From Paraescarpia echinospica (Eukaryota; Annelida; Polychaeta; Sabellida; Siboglinidae), in NCBI GenBank assembly GCA_020002185.1, contig CM034534.1, positions 15,592,964-15,656,963 on the forward strand: a DNA stretch of 64,000 nt. The letters run 5' to 3'. Under the pieces are notes generated by a model. It was not told the origin of the DNA, ran no database searches, and was given only the letters and a program-made list of their open reading frames with translations. Made by a program: the position numbers and the translations under genes. Shown piece by piece: positions 1-10,322 of this stretch; the first letter of the stretch is position 1; every line of letters starts with the position of its first letter.

Positions 1-417
1 AGGACTCTTGAATAGCACTATGTATTGAGCGTTCAGGCTGATTGTACGGTTTTCTTTCCCTTTCGGAAACATGTTCTGACGTAATTGTACGACCGACGTA
101 TTACAATGATGACTTTTTTTAGTAAATAGTACCGTCACCCGGCTATCGGTCTCCTCCATGAGGTCGTCGAGTACTAGAAGCGTTCTCGCTTTACCGTCTA
201 AACGTTTCGGATCCGGCAGGCCGTCTACGAACTCTATTTTCGAAGACATAGACGCGTAGCCGCTCTGCCACTGTCCGTAACACCACAGGATTTTCTCCGG
301 CGGCGGATCGATCATAGTGTCGTAACGTATCAAACGCTCGACGAACGTCGTCTTACCGCATCCCGTAGGACCGGCTACTATACACGTAAAAGGATGCTTC
401 AACGACGGTCCGTTCAT
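1..417 (-). CDS. P-loop ATPase, viral/Polinton-like, C-terminus beyond window edge
   Basis: The minus-strand frame opens with ATG at 417-415 and stays open to base 1, so about 139 residues are visible and the C-terminus lies outside. A Walker A motif GPTGCGKTT sits near residue 18, and LLVLDDLMEE near residue 82 fits a Walker B with acidic residues. WCYGQWQ follows the Walker A region, and SLNAQYIVLFKSP is at the visible end. These features match small ATPases I associate with viral packaging-type (A32/FtsK-like) or Polinton/adintovirus-like elements in aquatic animals. That assignment is from memory of the family style and was not searched. The NADAR gene lies upstream on the same strand, only 28 bp away. 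No disabling mutation is seen in the visible part. CpG-rich codons differ from the AT-rich surroundings, which suggests recent acquisition or continuing constraint. It could also be a host STAND-like or other P-loop protein. Confidence 0.65.
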   Translation of the reverse strand, partial: MNGPSLKHPFTCIVAGPTGCGKTTFVERLIRYDTMIDPPPEKILWCYGQWQSGYASMSSKIEFVDGLPDPKRLDGKARTLLVLDDLMEETDSRVTVLFTKKSHHCNTSVVQLRQNMFPKGKENRTISLNAQYIVLFKSP

Positions 418-445
418 TTTTCACGACTGAACGACGAACACTTTT

Positions 446-895
446 TTACGCCTTTTTATACTCATCGCGCAACTCCATCAACAGTTTACCGAGCGTGTTC
501 TTCCCCGGATCGCCCGCGATTCCGCTACCCCAGAAACCCTCCTTACTCGCTACCCATTCCACCAATTCGACGTCCCCGGTCGCCAACAGTGCAGTCTTCA
601 AATCGCTCGATCCGTCAAACTTCCTCTTCAACAACATCTTCATACATTTCACCCTAACGTCGGTCCATTTGTTTCTCATTCTCTTTAGTCGAATGTCGTA
701 ACTGCGTCGTTTCGCTGCGTAAGAGCTTAGCGAACTTTTGATTATTTCGGCGCATTCCACGTCCTCGTAGAATATCGCTTTCCTATACTGATAGGCGTGC
801 TCGACGGATCGAAAGCCTCGACCGAACGCCGACAGTCGACGCATATACATATTCGACAAGAACGACCGCGATCCACCAAACCTTATAGGCGACAT
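446..895 (-). CDS. NADAR (YbiA-like) domain protein, predicted ADP-ribose N-glycosidase
   Basis: This is an uninterrupted 149-codon single-exon frame and the whole protein is one NADAR domain. Motifs in order are SFLSNMY (residues 11-17), VEHAYQYRKA (31-40), the W/R/M-rich helix NKWTDVRVKCMKMLLKRKF (75-93), LLATGDVELVEW (103-114), FWGSGIAGDPGKNTLGKLLM (121-140) and a final RDEYKK. This length and motif order are those of stand-alone YbiA/NADAR enzymes. Known members act on riboflavin intermediates or remove ADP-ribose from nucleic acid, and they occur in bacteria, phages, giant viruses and some animals. It lies 28 bp upstream of the P-loop ATPase on the same strand and has a TATA box about 35 nt before its ATG. 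Compact spacing, no introns and CpG-rich codons fit a viral or mobile origin. Function here is inferred from the family only. Confidence 0.85.
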   Translation of the reverse strand: MSPIRFGGSRSFLSNMYMRRLSAFGRGFRSVEHAYQYRKAIFYEDVECAEIIKSSLSSYAAKRRSYDIRLKRMRNKWTDVRVKCMKMLLKRKFDGSSDLKTALLATGDVELVEWVASKEGFWGSGIAGDPGKNTLGKLLMELRDEYKKA

Positions 896-929
896 CGTAC
901 CGACTACCGATCACCCGCTACCGCCACCG

Positions 930-937
930 CTTATATA
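930..937 (-). promoter_or_regulatory. TATA box of the NADAR gene
   Basis: On the minus strand the sequence TATATAAG lies about 35 nt upstream of the NADAR start codon at 895. That spacing would give a very short 5' leader, as is common in viral genes. No other core element was recognised. Confidence 0.4.
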
Positions 938-980
938 CCACTAATAAAAAGTTGCGACTAACCTTTCGATCCCTAACATT

Positions 981-1156
981 ACCGCTAGGTGGCCTCCCGA
1001 ATCTACAAACGCATTACGTCAGCGTTGAGGACTACGAATGTTCCATGGTTTTAGCGTGGTTAGCGCGATAAACGCATTATTGCTTACGTCAGCGCGCTCT
1101 AGGTACGGCGTTGATCGCTAGGACTAAAATACTCTCCGCACTCACCGCTAGGTGGC
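981..1156 (+). promoter_or_regulatory. Pair of CTCF-like motifs in direct orientation
   Basis: The 13-mer ACCGCTAGGTGGC occurs exactly at 981-993 and 1144-1156. It matches the known CTCF core (CCRCNAGGTGGC) closely. Between the copies are two related segments with ACGCATTACGTCAGCG-like sequence. Both sites lie just upstream of the NADAR gene. Binding is inferred from motif similarity. Confidence 0.3.
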
Positions 1157-3064
1157 ATCTCTCTAGTGTACTGTCAATCATCCAATTAGTATCAAATTAC
1201 ATCGCTCATCAATCACGTTTTTTATAAGTAGGTTTCCCAAACTCATTAGTGTCAACCACAAAGCCTTTGATCTTTTTTTATGCATAGGATTAGTCTCGCA
1301 TTTTTGCTGACTCAGCGATGTGCAAAAACTCATTAGGGGTCATTAAATTCTTTTTTATAAGTAGGCTTTTGAGATCGTACAGCGCGCACTATCTACTTTC
1401 CTGTTACAAATTACTGCGCCCGCTAATTCAGGGTAGATTAACTGACTGGCTACCTTTAAAGCACATCTTCGAGATGTACTTTATCAAAATGTGATAATTT
1501 CACATAATTACTTTATCTGCCACTAATTTCTTGCATTTTATGCATAATTTGGGTCTTATATAAAAAGCCAACAGATAATTGTGTTTACACGAAACATAAT
1601 TCGTTTGCTGCTACGTGGATCATCATATTTCAGCCGAGTATAAGTTTGCACGCATGCTCATTGAAGCACAATTTCAAATTTGTCATGGGCTGGTATTATA
1701 TTCTCTCTCCGTTTATTCCATGTGTTCACCCTTTCCCTTCTTTTCTTTGCTGAATCCATAACATAAACAGCGACTGGAAGTTTCTCTTGCCATATAAAAC
1801 TCGGTGGCGCTAACCGTAATCTGATGGACCTTATCGAATATTCATGAGCATGACTTACATGGATCGTGAATATTAGCGCGAACAGGAAACTCCGCGGACG
1901 CGGAATTATAATATCGATAAATCGACACAGTCATTAGTGATTATTAAAACGCAATTATAATTCTAATACTTTAAATTCTAATAATAAAAATGTACATAAT
2001 TACATGAATTAGTCATATTAACAGGATTAATTAATAATGTTGTATACTATAAAGATATTAAAATTCCCAAAGAATTGCGTTAACGTTTCTTGACGATCTG
2101 CAGCAGCCTGTGTAACGGAAGCGCGGGCTGTCGTTTGTGTTCCATCGACCGCCGTGGCAATGACCTCGGCAAGGCCCATTCTGGCAAAGTCACCAAGTGT
2201 CATTTCGGCATGATTGGACACCCCGGCCCCTACCAAAGTTACTCACGTGTCATTTTCGTTTGATCATACATTCACTGACGGAGAGGGACGTTTTTCTCGA
2301 AAAAACAGGCACAGGTCAGATTATTTCTATTATAATCAATTCAGTAAAAACTGTCGTGCGTAAAACCTGTGGAAGTTTTGGTGATCGTACGTACAAAGTA
2401 AAGTACTAAATGTAAACTAAGCTTTAATCATTATCCCATTGCTAATGTAAGCTCATTCCTACATATGAGCCATGCTGTAACAGGCAATTTGCGGTCCATT
2501 ATAATATGTGAAATAATGAAATAAAATACACAACTCATTCCGTTACAACTATTATTTTATAGCTTACAGTTTTAACTAAGACACCAGCAGATGTTATTAT
2601 GTACACAACTTGATGATAGTATAATTGAACACTCCGCCCGTTACTACGTGTCAGCACCATAACGAAACAGGCTTTGATAATCTCAACCAAAAGTGACGAG
2701 CTTATTGATGCCGTCGTAGTTTGCACGTTTAAATAAAGGTGGTGGTAGTGCATTGATACAATGTAGCATGTCTTTAAAATAATAACAATACCTGTAGTCA
2801 CAATAATTTATACACGTTTAACGGTTTCTTTTCTGTAAGCTAATTTGCAAATGTTGTTCACGAAATAGTCCACCTGGTAGTCTATACCACAGCGGTTCTT
2901 AATCCCAACATTAGGTCACCACGCCATTTTGAGTGGGTCGCTATGAGTCTCCTGTGATTGTTCGAACGTGTCACTATTGTTCCCCGTGGCCGTACCAGTC
3001 TCACAAATAATTATGTATGGCAAATGTTGCATGCGTTTGAAATAGATTTATCTTTAATTTGTTA
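1157..3064. other. No gene recognised; AT-rich intergenic DNA
   Basis: No credible coding frame was seen. TTTTTTATAAGTAGG-like sequence occurs twice, near 1217 and 1352. A segment around 2196-2225 shares the core ATTTCGGYATGRTTGGACACCCCGG with the reverse strand at 18223-18247, suggesting a dispersed repeat. Short frames around 2027-2236 and 2535-2801 look like chance. Confidence 0.4.
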
Positions 3065-3534
3065 TCACAAGTTAAGCTTTTGAAGGGTGGGATCGCGATC
3101 AGAATTTAGTTCGTAGCCTAAACGTATTAAGATCCGCTGCTGTAGCTTGACCACATTTTGCTCCAAGGCTATCATACATGGATCTCGTACGACTTGTGTA
3201 ACAACGATGTGTTGTTGCAATTGACTTTGTCGACCGCCCGGAGACAATATTCAAACCGTTCGTGTACGCACTCTTCTCGGTCTTGTTGCACCTCGTAACC
3301 CTCTTCGTCGTCTTCCAATTTCGCGGTGCGCATCCACTCGCTGGTTATCGTCGACGATGTCGAACCGACAAGACCAGAGCGAACCTTCCGCACGAGAAAC
3401 ACGGGGCTCAGCACGGGCAGTTTCGACGTGAGCAGCAGGCACGTAAGGCCGTTCGGGATCATCCACAGCCTCGACCCGCGAGGAACCACCCGAAATCTGT
3501 ACCCGTGGGAAGCCGTCCACAGCAGCAACATCAT
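3065..3534 (-). pseudogene. Unassigned coding-like block, frameshifted
   Basis: A GC- and CpG-rich block stands out from AT-rich flanks. One minus-strand frame (3534-3172) reads as a plausible protein with an acidic stretch AKLEDDEEGYEVQQDREEC. A second minus frame (3247-3065) continues with IALEQNVVKLQQRILIRLGY and a clean stop. The two overlap around 3172-3247, so either a frameshift or splicing would be needed to join them. No family is recognised. An in-frame stop at 3592-3590 cuts the first frame upstream. The opposite strand also has open frames, as is usual in GC-rich DNA, so the coding strand is not certain. Confidence 0.25.
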
Positions 3535-3669
3535 GATGCCGCTCGACGGCGGCCGACGGACACGTCGCCTGCCGTCGCCGGTCAGGTGTCAGTATCGCAC
3601 GATGACGGCCCGGCAGTCGACATATCGCGGCCGCTCAAGCCGCTGTACTCTTCCGGTGGCGCGCAATGC

Positions 3670-4089
3670 TCACATACGACACGCTACGACAAACAAACGG
3701 ACGACAAAGAGCCAGGCCGCAAGTCCTCTAACCGCCGATAGAATTGCTACACTCGTTAGCAAACGAATGTTAGCTCGATGACAACATATCGCAACCGATT
3801 GGCACACCAAGTCGCCTCTCACCGACTTCAGACGTAGACCGAGTTCAATCTTAGTGAGCCGTTGATGTTCCATGCGTGGGGAAATAGTTTTCACACGAGG
3901 TTCTTTTATTAATATATTATGCATGTTACTCTTGTGAGATGATGGTCGTGTGGTTTTCAGCGACTTATACCTCGTAGATTTTGCCACTTTGAAGCGAAAC
4001 TTACACACAATAAGAATTAAGATACGCCGTTTTCTTTGCCATGTCTTACTCAAGGCCGGACGATCTATTAACGTTTTGGCTGTTGACAT
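3670..4089 (-). other. Open frame of unknown significance beside the 3.1-3.5 kb block
   Basis: A 139-codon minus-strand frame with a basic N-terminal half (STAKTLIDRPALSKTWQRKR) and a hydrophobic C-terminal end. It lies just upstream of the coding-like block and in the same direction, so it could be an earlier exon of the same gene. No domain or clear splice site was recognised, and it may be chance. Confidence 0.15.
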
Positions 4090-4220
4090 TTGAACCAGTC
4101 ATTGATTCTGCATGGTTGTAACATGTCCCATGTACACGGTATACGGACTATCGTAAAGTTTAGCAGTATGTCGCTGATATCAACCGATTTTCAATCATGT
4201 TGTTAAATATAGATATTCGA

Positions 4221-4300
4221 GTTCAGCGCAACACAAATAAACTAGCTATTGGCAGAAGGATTTACTATATAACATTAATTAACGTTAATCTAAATGTCGG
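4221..4300 (+). repeat. 80-bp direct repeat, copy 1
   Basis: It matches 5161-5240 at 76 of 80 positions by eye. It begins with an AGCGCAACACAAATAAACTA-like segment and ends at AAATGTCGG. The copies are 940 bp apart. Confidence 0.85.
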
Positions 4301-4398
4301 ATTAATACATAGGCGTACAATTCAGAATTGTCACTTCATTCACTTGTCGTATAGCAATGTTACACGTGTTAGTGTAATATTTGTTACTTTAAGAATGG

Positions 4399-4490
4399 AT
4401 AATAATAATAATAACAAACTTTATTTACACACCATCAAATCCGGGACTAATGACCCGTTCACGGGTGTTTACAAATCGGCAATCATCTAA
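4399..4490 (-). mobile_element. LINE-type 3' tail with (TTA)n end
   Basis: On the minus strand the segment ends in a short hairpin (ACCCGTGAACGGGT), then AATAAAGTTTG and a TTATTATTATT tail. Many non-LTR retrotransposons and dependent SINEs end this way. Only the tail is recognisable. Confidence 0.45.
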
Positions 4491-4592
4491 GAAGCATACA
4501 AAAACGTATTTAAGAGAAATAAATAAGGAAAATAAATAAAGTGAGGAAGCAAAATCCTAGTATATATATATATATACATATATATATAGTAA

Positions 4593-4786
4593 CTTTTGCT
4601 AATCGTTTATTTTATCATAGCATTTACCCGTAATTTTATATATATATATATAGGCTTATATATATATATATATGCTAATCGTTTATTTTATCATTGCATT
4701 TACCCGTAATTTTATATACATATATATAAACCCATGTATATAAAATTACGGGTAAATGCAATGATAAAATAAACGATTAGCAAAAG
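4593..4786. repeat. Foldback: two direct and one inverted 46-50 bp units
   Basis: Unit A (4593-4642) and unit B (4673-4718) are direct copies. Unit C (4737-4786) is inverted. B and the inner 46 bp of C are perfect reverse complements separated by 18 bp, and A differs from C at one position in 50. All units are joined by TA-rich runs. The transcript or single strand would form a long hairpin. Confidence 0.85.
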
Positions 4787-5087
4787 TGCTGAACATACTG
4801 GATACAAAATAAACAAAAGCCTAAATTATATTAAATAAGTCGAGTAGATACTAAAATGTGATTATTGCGCTTTGGACATGTGAAGCGATGCAGCAGACGG
4901 TCAGGTATACCAAACAGCATCGCATTTACATAATCAATTCTGGATGTCACAAGTACATGGACAAGACATTTGCACACAGTGGTCGTCATTGCCTCTCGTA
5001 CACGAGCGATTTTCGAGAGATGTTAGTAAGCACTTCGACATATATTTGCCCACATATGTTTGATTTGGTGTCCCTACATTGAATCTT

Positions 5088-5159
5088 GATTACTGATGTT
5101 GGTGTGTGCATGTGCTGTGACGTTCTTGTGCCTTCTCGGACCGGTGCACGGACAACAGC
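5088..5159 (+). repeat. 72-bp direct repeat, copy 1
   Basis: It matches 5444-5515 with three differences. It begins GATTACTGATGTTGGTG and ends GGACAACAGC. It abuts the second copy of the 80-bp repeat at 5161. Confidence 0.85.
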
Positions 5160-5160
5160 A

Positions 5161-5240
5161 GTTAAGCGCAACGCAAATAAACTAGCTATTGGCAGAAGGA
5201 TTTACTAAATAACATTAATTAACGTTAATTTAAATGTCGG
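5161..5240 (+). repeat. 80-bp direct repeat, copy 2
   Basis: Second copy of the unit at 4221-4300, with four differences. It starts one base after the end of the 72-bp repeat copy. Confidence 0.85.
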
Positions 5241-5443
5241 TATTCGTTTTTTTTTCATTATTCATTAACTGAAGTATAGTAGAGTGTCACATGCACAAAC
5301 ACGTAAGAAAGCAGACCAGATGGCGCTGCACGAGTGGCGACGTATTCGCGAGGACAGGCTGCTGAATGTTTACTATATATTTTGAGTTTCTTTTCGTCGT
5401 CTGAACTGGCAGAGTAACTCCTGAGTGTTTGGAGTGTTGTGTA

Positions 5444-5515
5444 GATTACTGATGTTGGTGTGTGCATGTGCTGTGACGTTTGTGTGCCTTCTCGGACCGG
5501 TGCTCGGACAACAGC
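5444..5515 (+). repeat. 72-bp direct repeat, copy 2
   Basis: Second copy of 5088-5159. It lies within a minus-strand open frame (5632-5258) of no recognised family, which I do not call as a gene. Confidence 0.8.
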
Positions 5516-5964
5516 GGCGATTTTCGTAAATTCACCCGTAACACCTGAGCCTGCGGGGCTCCAGCGCTGTTGGACCAAAGATACACTCTGATTACCCTCC
5601 TGAAATGCCACGTTCAGACACAGAGCAAACACGCCACAGTCAGCAAGCAGTGCAAGTGCAAGAGGAAAAAGGATGGGATAAGACGAAAACTGGAAGAACC
5701 CCTCCCCACCGTATACCTTTCTAACGTTCGGCTCCTATGTCAATCGGAGATGGTGCAGAACGGTCATTGTTCGTGACACACTTTGCACGCCTGACATTGA
5801 GCTGCTGTCCGTCTCACTTCGGCCCTCTCCCAGTTATTCTTTACACTTGTTTACATCCACCCACGCGCCAATGCCGCAAGGGCTGTAGAACTAATTTCAC
5901 AACCCCGTGCACAAACCGGTGTTTCATATACTTGAGCGGGTTAGTCCGGCAGGCAAATGCCCTT

Positions 5965-7336
5965 TTGAAGGTGTACCGTGCATTTGAGTCCGCACTATGT
6001 TTTTGTTTTGCATTTTTGTGACCTTCTAACCCTCTAGGTCAATAATCTGACTGATGCCACCCAGGCATCCTTGAGCGTTTTTGTAGAAACCCATTACTAT
6101 GCAAATTAGGTATCGCCATTGAAATATATACTACCTTTCTGAATATATGGAATAGCAAACATCCAAACTGATATGTCCAACGCATGTTTTTAGGATATCT
6201 GGTTATGATTACGTCAACAAACAAATCATGGTATGCAAATTCTTAAAAAAATTAGTAATTGGATTAGTATTATTTTTTTAATCAAAATAATTATATTAAG
6301 AATATTTGAAGGAATTTAAGCTAACGTCTGAACATTTATCAACTAGTCCGTAAGTGTAATAATTTCCTTCGATTGGAGAGTTTTCAAATTTACATTCGTC
6401 ATCACTGATATTATGAAATGGAAAAACAACGTAACTGGAAGGACAGTGGTATGGAATTGTTTCTCTACACATTAACCTAAACTGATATTGCGTTTATTTT
6501 ACACTTTTTGTAAAAAGTAGTGTGACATAGTTCACACTTAACCCAAAATGTTTAACTATCCACTACCAACTAAACACGAATCAAGTTTGCTAAGCGTATT
6601 TCCCATTTAAACAGAAGTCAATATTTTTGTAGCACTGCGTAGTCATACACAGAAATATACACTCTGATGACCAGTGAGCAGATGTATAACAGTATAACAC
6701 ATCGTACTTCATTGTAACGGGAGACAATAAGTTTTTTCAAAAATATATGACATGGCTATTTTATTAATAATGTAAGTAGATATTCAACCATTGTAATTAT
6801 AAGATGTTTGCGGAAGCAGACAATTTCGAACATTTATCATTGGACGGTGACCTTGGAGTCATGCTTGTTCTACGATAAGCATCGTTACGACGGGGATGTC
6901 TACGGTTGTCAAATTATATACCATTTGGGTGTTTGTACGTGGAGGGGGCATTTAACTCGGTCCTTTAAATCGTGCCTACCGATCGCCTATTGAGATGTAA
7001 ACGAATTTCGTGAGGTTATTTTCGTCAGAGCTAATTTGCATATTCATGCCACAAATTTGCATACTGTAATGTGTTCACTGACGTAATCATACCCAAATAT
7101 CCTAAAATATGCGTTTGGACAAATCGTTTTGATAGTTTGGATGTTTACAATTCGAGGTATTAAGACAAATGGTATATATATTTTAATGGCGATAACTAAT
7201 TTGTATATTAATGGGTTTAAATAAAAACGCTAAAGTGTGCCTGGATGGCATCAGTCGAATTACTTACCTAAATGGTTAGAAGGTCACAAAAATGCAAAAA
7301 AAACATCGCGCGGACCCCAATGCACGCTTCACTGGT
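5965..7336. mobile_element. Long inverted-repeat (foldback-type) element
   Basis: The left arm, about 5965-6241, is the diverged reverse complement of the right arm, about 7057-7336. Shared landmarks are GTGACCTTCTAACC, the PGWHQS-encoding segment CATCCAGGC, CATCCAAACTATC-like and GATTACGTCA. The central 6242-7056 is AT-rich with no gene seen. A 1.37-kb unit with roughly 275-bp arms fits a non-autonomous DNA transposon or foldback element. No transposase was found, and the outer ends and target duplications were not resolved. Confidence 0.65.
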
Positions 7337-7439
7337 CAACACCCGGACAAGTGAAAACCGTGAAAAGCTGGACTGCCAATAGTACTGTTGTGTTACAGGC
7401 TGCTTTTACTGCACAGAGTGGCACGTGTTCTATGACACG

Positions 7440-8530
7440 TGTGAAAACTTGAATGGACTTGTTGATGTTATTTCATCTTATTTTTCTTTCGTGATTGACT
7501 TTGTGATTCCAACCAAACAAATCACTTTTTTTCCCAATAATAAACCTTGGGTAATAAAATATCTAAAAGCCGCCCAAAACAAAAAGAAAAGCGTCTTCTT
7601 CCTGGGTACAACCGAAGAGAAAAAAACAGGTAAATAAAGAAGTAAAAGCAGCAATCAGGCAGGCAAAACAACAGTATAAACATAACAATACAATTTTCAT
7701 GACGTTTGGAAGGGAATAAAGAGCATGGCAACTGTCAACATGATGACATGCCCAGTTAGATCTAAAATCAGGTGTGAGTGATGAGTCTGCCCGAAGGGTT
7801 TAGTGATTTCTTTACACGTTTTGACGAACACAACTTTTCATCCTACATGTTTGATTAAAAGTAACAAAAACTGCTGTCACTGATCGGGAAAGTGTAGCTA
7901 ATTGTCTGAACATGATGAACATAAACAAAAGTCTGATGGCAACTGTGGCAGAACTCTGAAGTTTTGTGCAGATCAGCATGGTGGCGTCTTTCAACTTTCA
8001 TCCCTTTCAGACCTATCTAGGCACTGCTAGTATTCCCACTGCTTGGAAAACTTCTACTGTCATCCCCATTCATAAGACAGACCAACCAAAACAGTTAAAC
8101 GCCTTCAGACCAGTTCCTCTAACATCCATTGTTATTAAAACCCTGGAAAAGCTAAGTCAAGTCATTGATCATGCCCGTCACTGAGAGTCAATTAGACCCA
8201 CTCCTGTTTGCGTACCGGTTTGGAAAATGTGTCGAAGTATGTTGTTTTGTGAATGCGAAATGTTCTGACTTGAGGTTGACACACACGGGCTAGCCTCAGG
8301 GTTGTTGTCTCTAACCCCTCCTATACATCTTGTACATTGACAGTTGTAGAAGTGCTTACGCTGCAGGTTTTAGTAACATTTGTTGATGACAGTACCTTAC
8401 TTTCACTTCTCTTTGTTTTCAAGAAGATCATGGCCCGGCACTACGAGATTTTGTTGAGTGGTGTGATGACTCATATTTAAAGTTTACTGTATGTGTTCAT
8501 GTGATAAATCAGTCTTTTTGTGACTGACGT
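7440..8530 (+). mobile_element. Decayed LINE reverse transcriptase (Rex/CR1/L2-like)
   Basis: Fragments in order match a non-LTR polyprotein. VIPTKQITFFPNNKPWVIK (about 7506-7562) is the linker before the RT domain. WKTSTVIPIHKTDQPKQLNA and FRPVPLTSIVIKTLEKL (8044-8150) are the RT N-terminal motifs. QLDPLLFAYRFGK follows at about 8190, then a PQGCCL-type motif B near 8295 and PLLYILYID. The FADD catalytic motif is not intact, and stops and frameshifts interrupt every frame. It is a dead plus-strand copy lacking the endonuclease. Confidence 0.65.
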
Positions 8531-8579
8531 GAGCCAGTAATACGCTGTTACCTATGTTATATTAAAATATTATTATTAT

Positions 8580-8690
8580 GTAATTATATGTATATATTAA
8601 TATAACATAATATAACACACACACATACATATATACATATATATATATATACATACATACATATATACACTCACATATATATATAAACAT
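8580..8690. repeat. TA/CA compound microsatellite
   Basis: Alternating AT, ACAC and CATACATA runs with imperfect units. The long open frame on the minus strand here only reflects the repeat. Confidence 0.85.
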
Positions 8691-8760
8691 TGTGCCCGCC
8701 CAATCGACGAAGTAATTGCCCTTACAGGGATGAATAAAGTTATATTGTATTGTATTGTAT
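8690..8760 (+). mobile_element. LINE-like 3' tail with (TATTG)n
   Basis: A segment GCCCTTACAGGGATGAATAA followed by AGTTATATTGTATTGTATTG resembles the 3' end of an L2/Rex-type LINE or a SINE using that tail. It may be the end of the decayed LINE just upstream, separated by the microsatellite. Confidence 0.5.
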
Positions 8761-9519
8761 AAGCACGCACATTATAAGTATAATGAATCAAAATACAATA
8801 ATCATCAAGACGACGTTGCAGTAAGATGGAAACAATGGAACTGCATAGATGTTGGCAAAAGCGCTATTGATGTTTTATTACACCAAACGTAGAACAAGAA
8901 AAAAAACGACGCATAAAAAGAACAAGAACGATCAACTGCTATTTCCGGTCGATGCGTTGCTGAAGTGCGCGCATCGCAAATTGTAGTCCACGAGCATTAG
9001 GTCACAAACATGGAAATCAGTAGTACAACACTAATTTGTTCATAATAGTTGCATGATAACATAACAACAGCACACAAAACAACACATCAAAAGTCTCATT
9101 ACCAGTGTTATGCCAGTTGAACTCACAATAGGAAACAATGCAATTTTATGTCGCTGAAGGTTTACAATTTTATACCAATGTGAATTTGACAAAATAGGCA
9201 ATCGCCAAGCTCTGAAAGATGCGTTAAAGTTCTGTCCAGAATATGCGTTCTTGTACTCATGGAGAAGTACAACATGGACCAAACTTACTTAATTACATTT
9301 AGGACTTAACATTGGCGACGTTTGCAATATTGGGATCAGTTGATTGACCAATTCTGGACCGATTTTAAACAGATTAGGACGACTATATAGTGTAACTTAT
9401 TCAAAAGATAGTGTTGCTCTTTCCATGGAGTTACACCGTAGGATTTTCAAAGTAAGAGTGTTAGTACTATATGCATAGCATGACGCAAAGCACTTAGAAA
9501 GTTGTGGTGGCTAGCACTT
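8761..9519. other. No gene recognised
   Basis: AT-rich DNA in which I see no conserved frame, RNA gene or repeat. Short frames such as 9282-9040 on the minus strand have no recognisable domain. Confidence 0.4.
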
Positions 9520-9826
9520 CTTACACATGGTGATGATATATCATTGCTTCGGATAATTTACCATTATTGGTCAAGTTAAAACAAAGATTCAAGAAATTGT
9601 TTCATCAAGAATCACAATTCACCGGTAATAAGCAGTGTTGCTGAATTATTTAATGAAACTCCATGGTCAAATTATAGTATAAATTACCGTCATATCCTAT
9701 ATGAATGTAATCAAATGTATGACGTGTCTGCGCATGATATTGGTCGCGTCGCAGGCTGGTGTATCCATCGAAACAGTATGAAATGTGAATGTTTTATCGG
9801 AAATGATCGAAATCAGAAATTTATTT
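9520..9826 (+). other. Possible decayed LINE C-terminal segment
   Basis: Two plus-strand frames, VKLKQRFKKLFHQES and then AELFNETPWSNYSINYR, are reminiscent of the region after the RT domain in some non-LTR elements. They are interrupted by stops and one frame change. The match is weak and by style only. Confidence 0.2.
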
Positions 9827-10322
9827 AAAGCATGCAAATAACTGTATTTTATGGAGTGTACAATTGTCATTTTAATGTGTGAAATTTTTTTTTATTATAC
9901 TAAACATATTTAATTACTAAACATTTAACAGTTCAAAATTGTGTTACAAAATATAATTGTGACCACATATATCTGATACCAACCACGATGCTTTAAATAC
10001 TCAAGTGACTCCTTTCTCTTTAATTCTGTGTAACAGTTGCATTTATCATTTGTAGTGCTGCGGCCAATAGTTTTTGTCAAACATTTATGCTGCCCTCTAT
10101 GCCTGGATTGCGGAAATGAAGAACGACATGAGTTAAACCAAATGGCCTATCGTCTATAATTGTTGACACGCTTCGTCTATCCTCGTTGTTACAATTGCAC
10201 AAAGAGGAAACTTGAGAACGTTTTATATGTTGTTCAGTATGGTGTTTTGCCGCTATTCAGAACAATGACCTTCGTACTAGTTGTTTCCATGTTGAACTAA
10301 GACGCTCCTGTACTTTGTGTTG

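Noticed and set aside
3262..3781. Plus-strand frames of 151-159 codons
   Set aside because: Overlapping open frames on both strands of a GC-rich block. The minus strand has the more protein-like reading, but neither is secure.
5258..5632. 124-codon minus-strand frame
   Set aside because: It overlaps a 72-bp repeat copy and the same peptide stretch recurs with a different context at 4986-5171, so it is probably repeat sequence rather than a gene.
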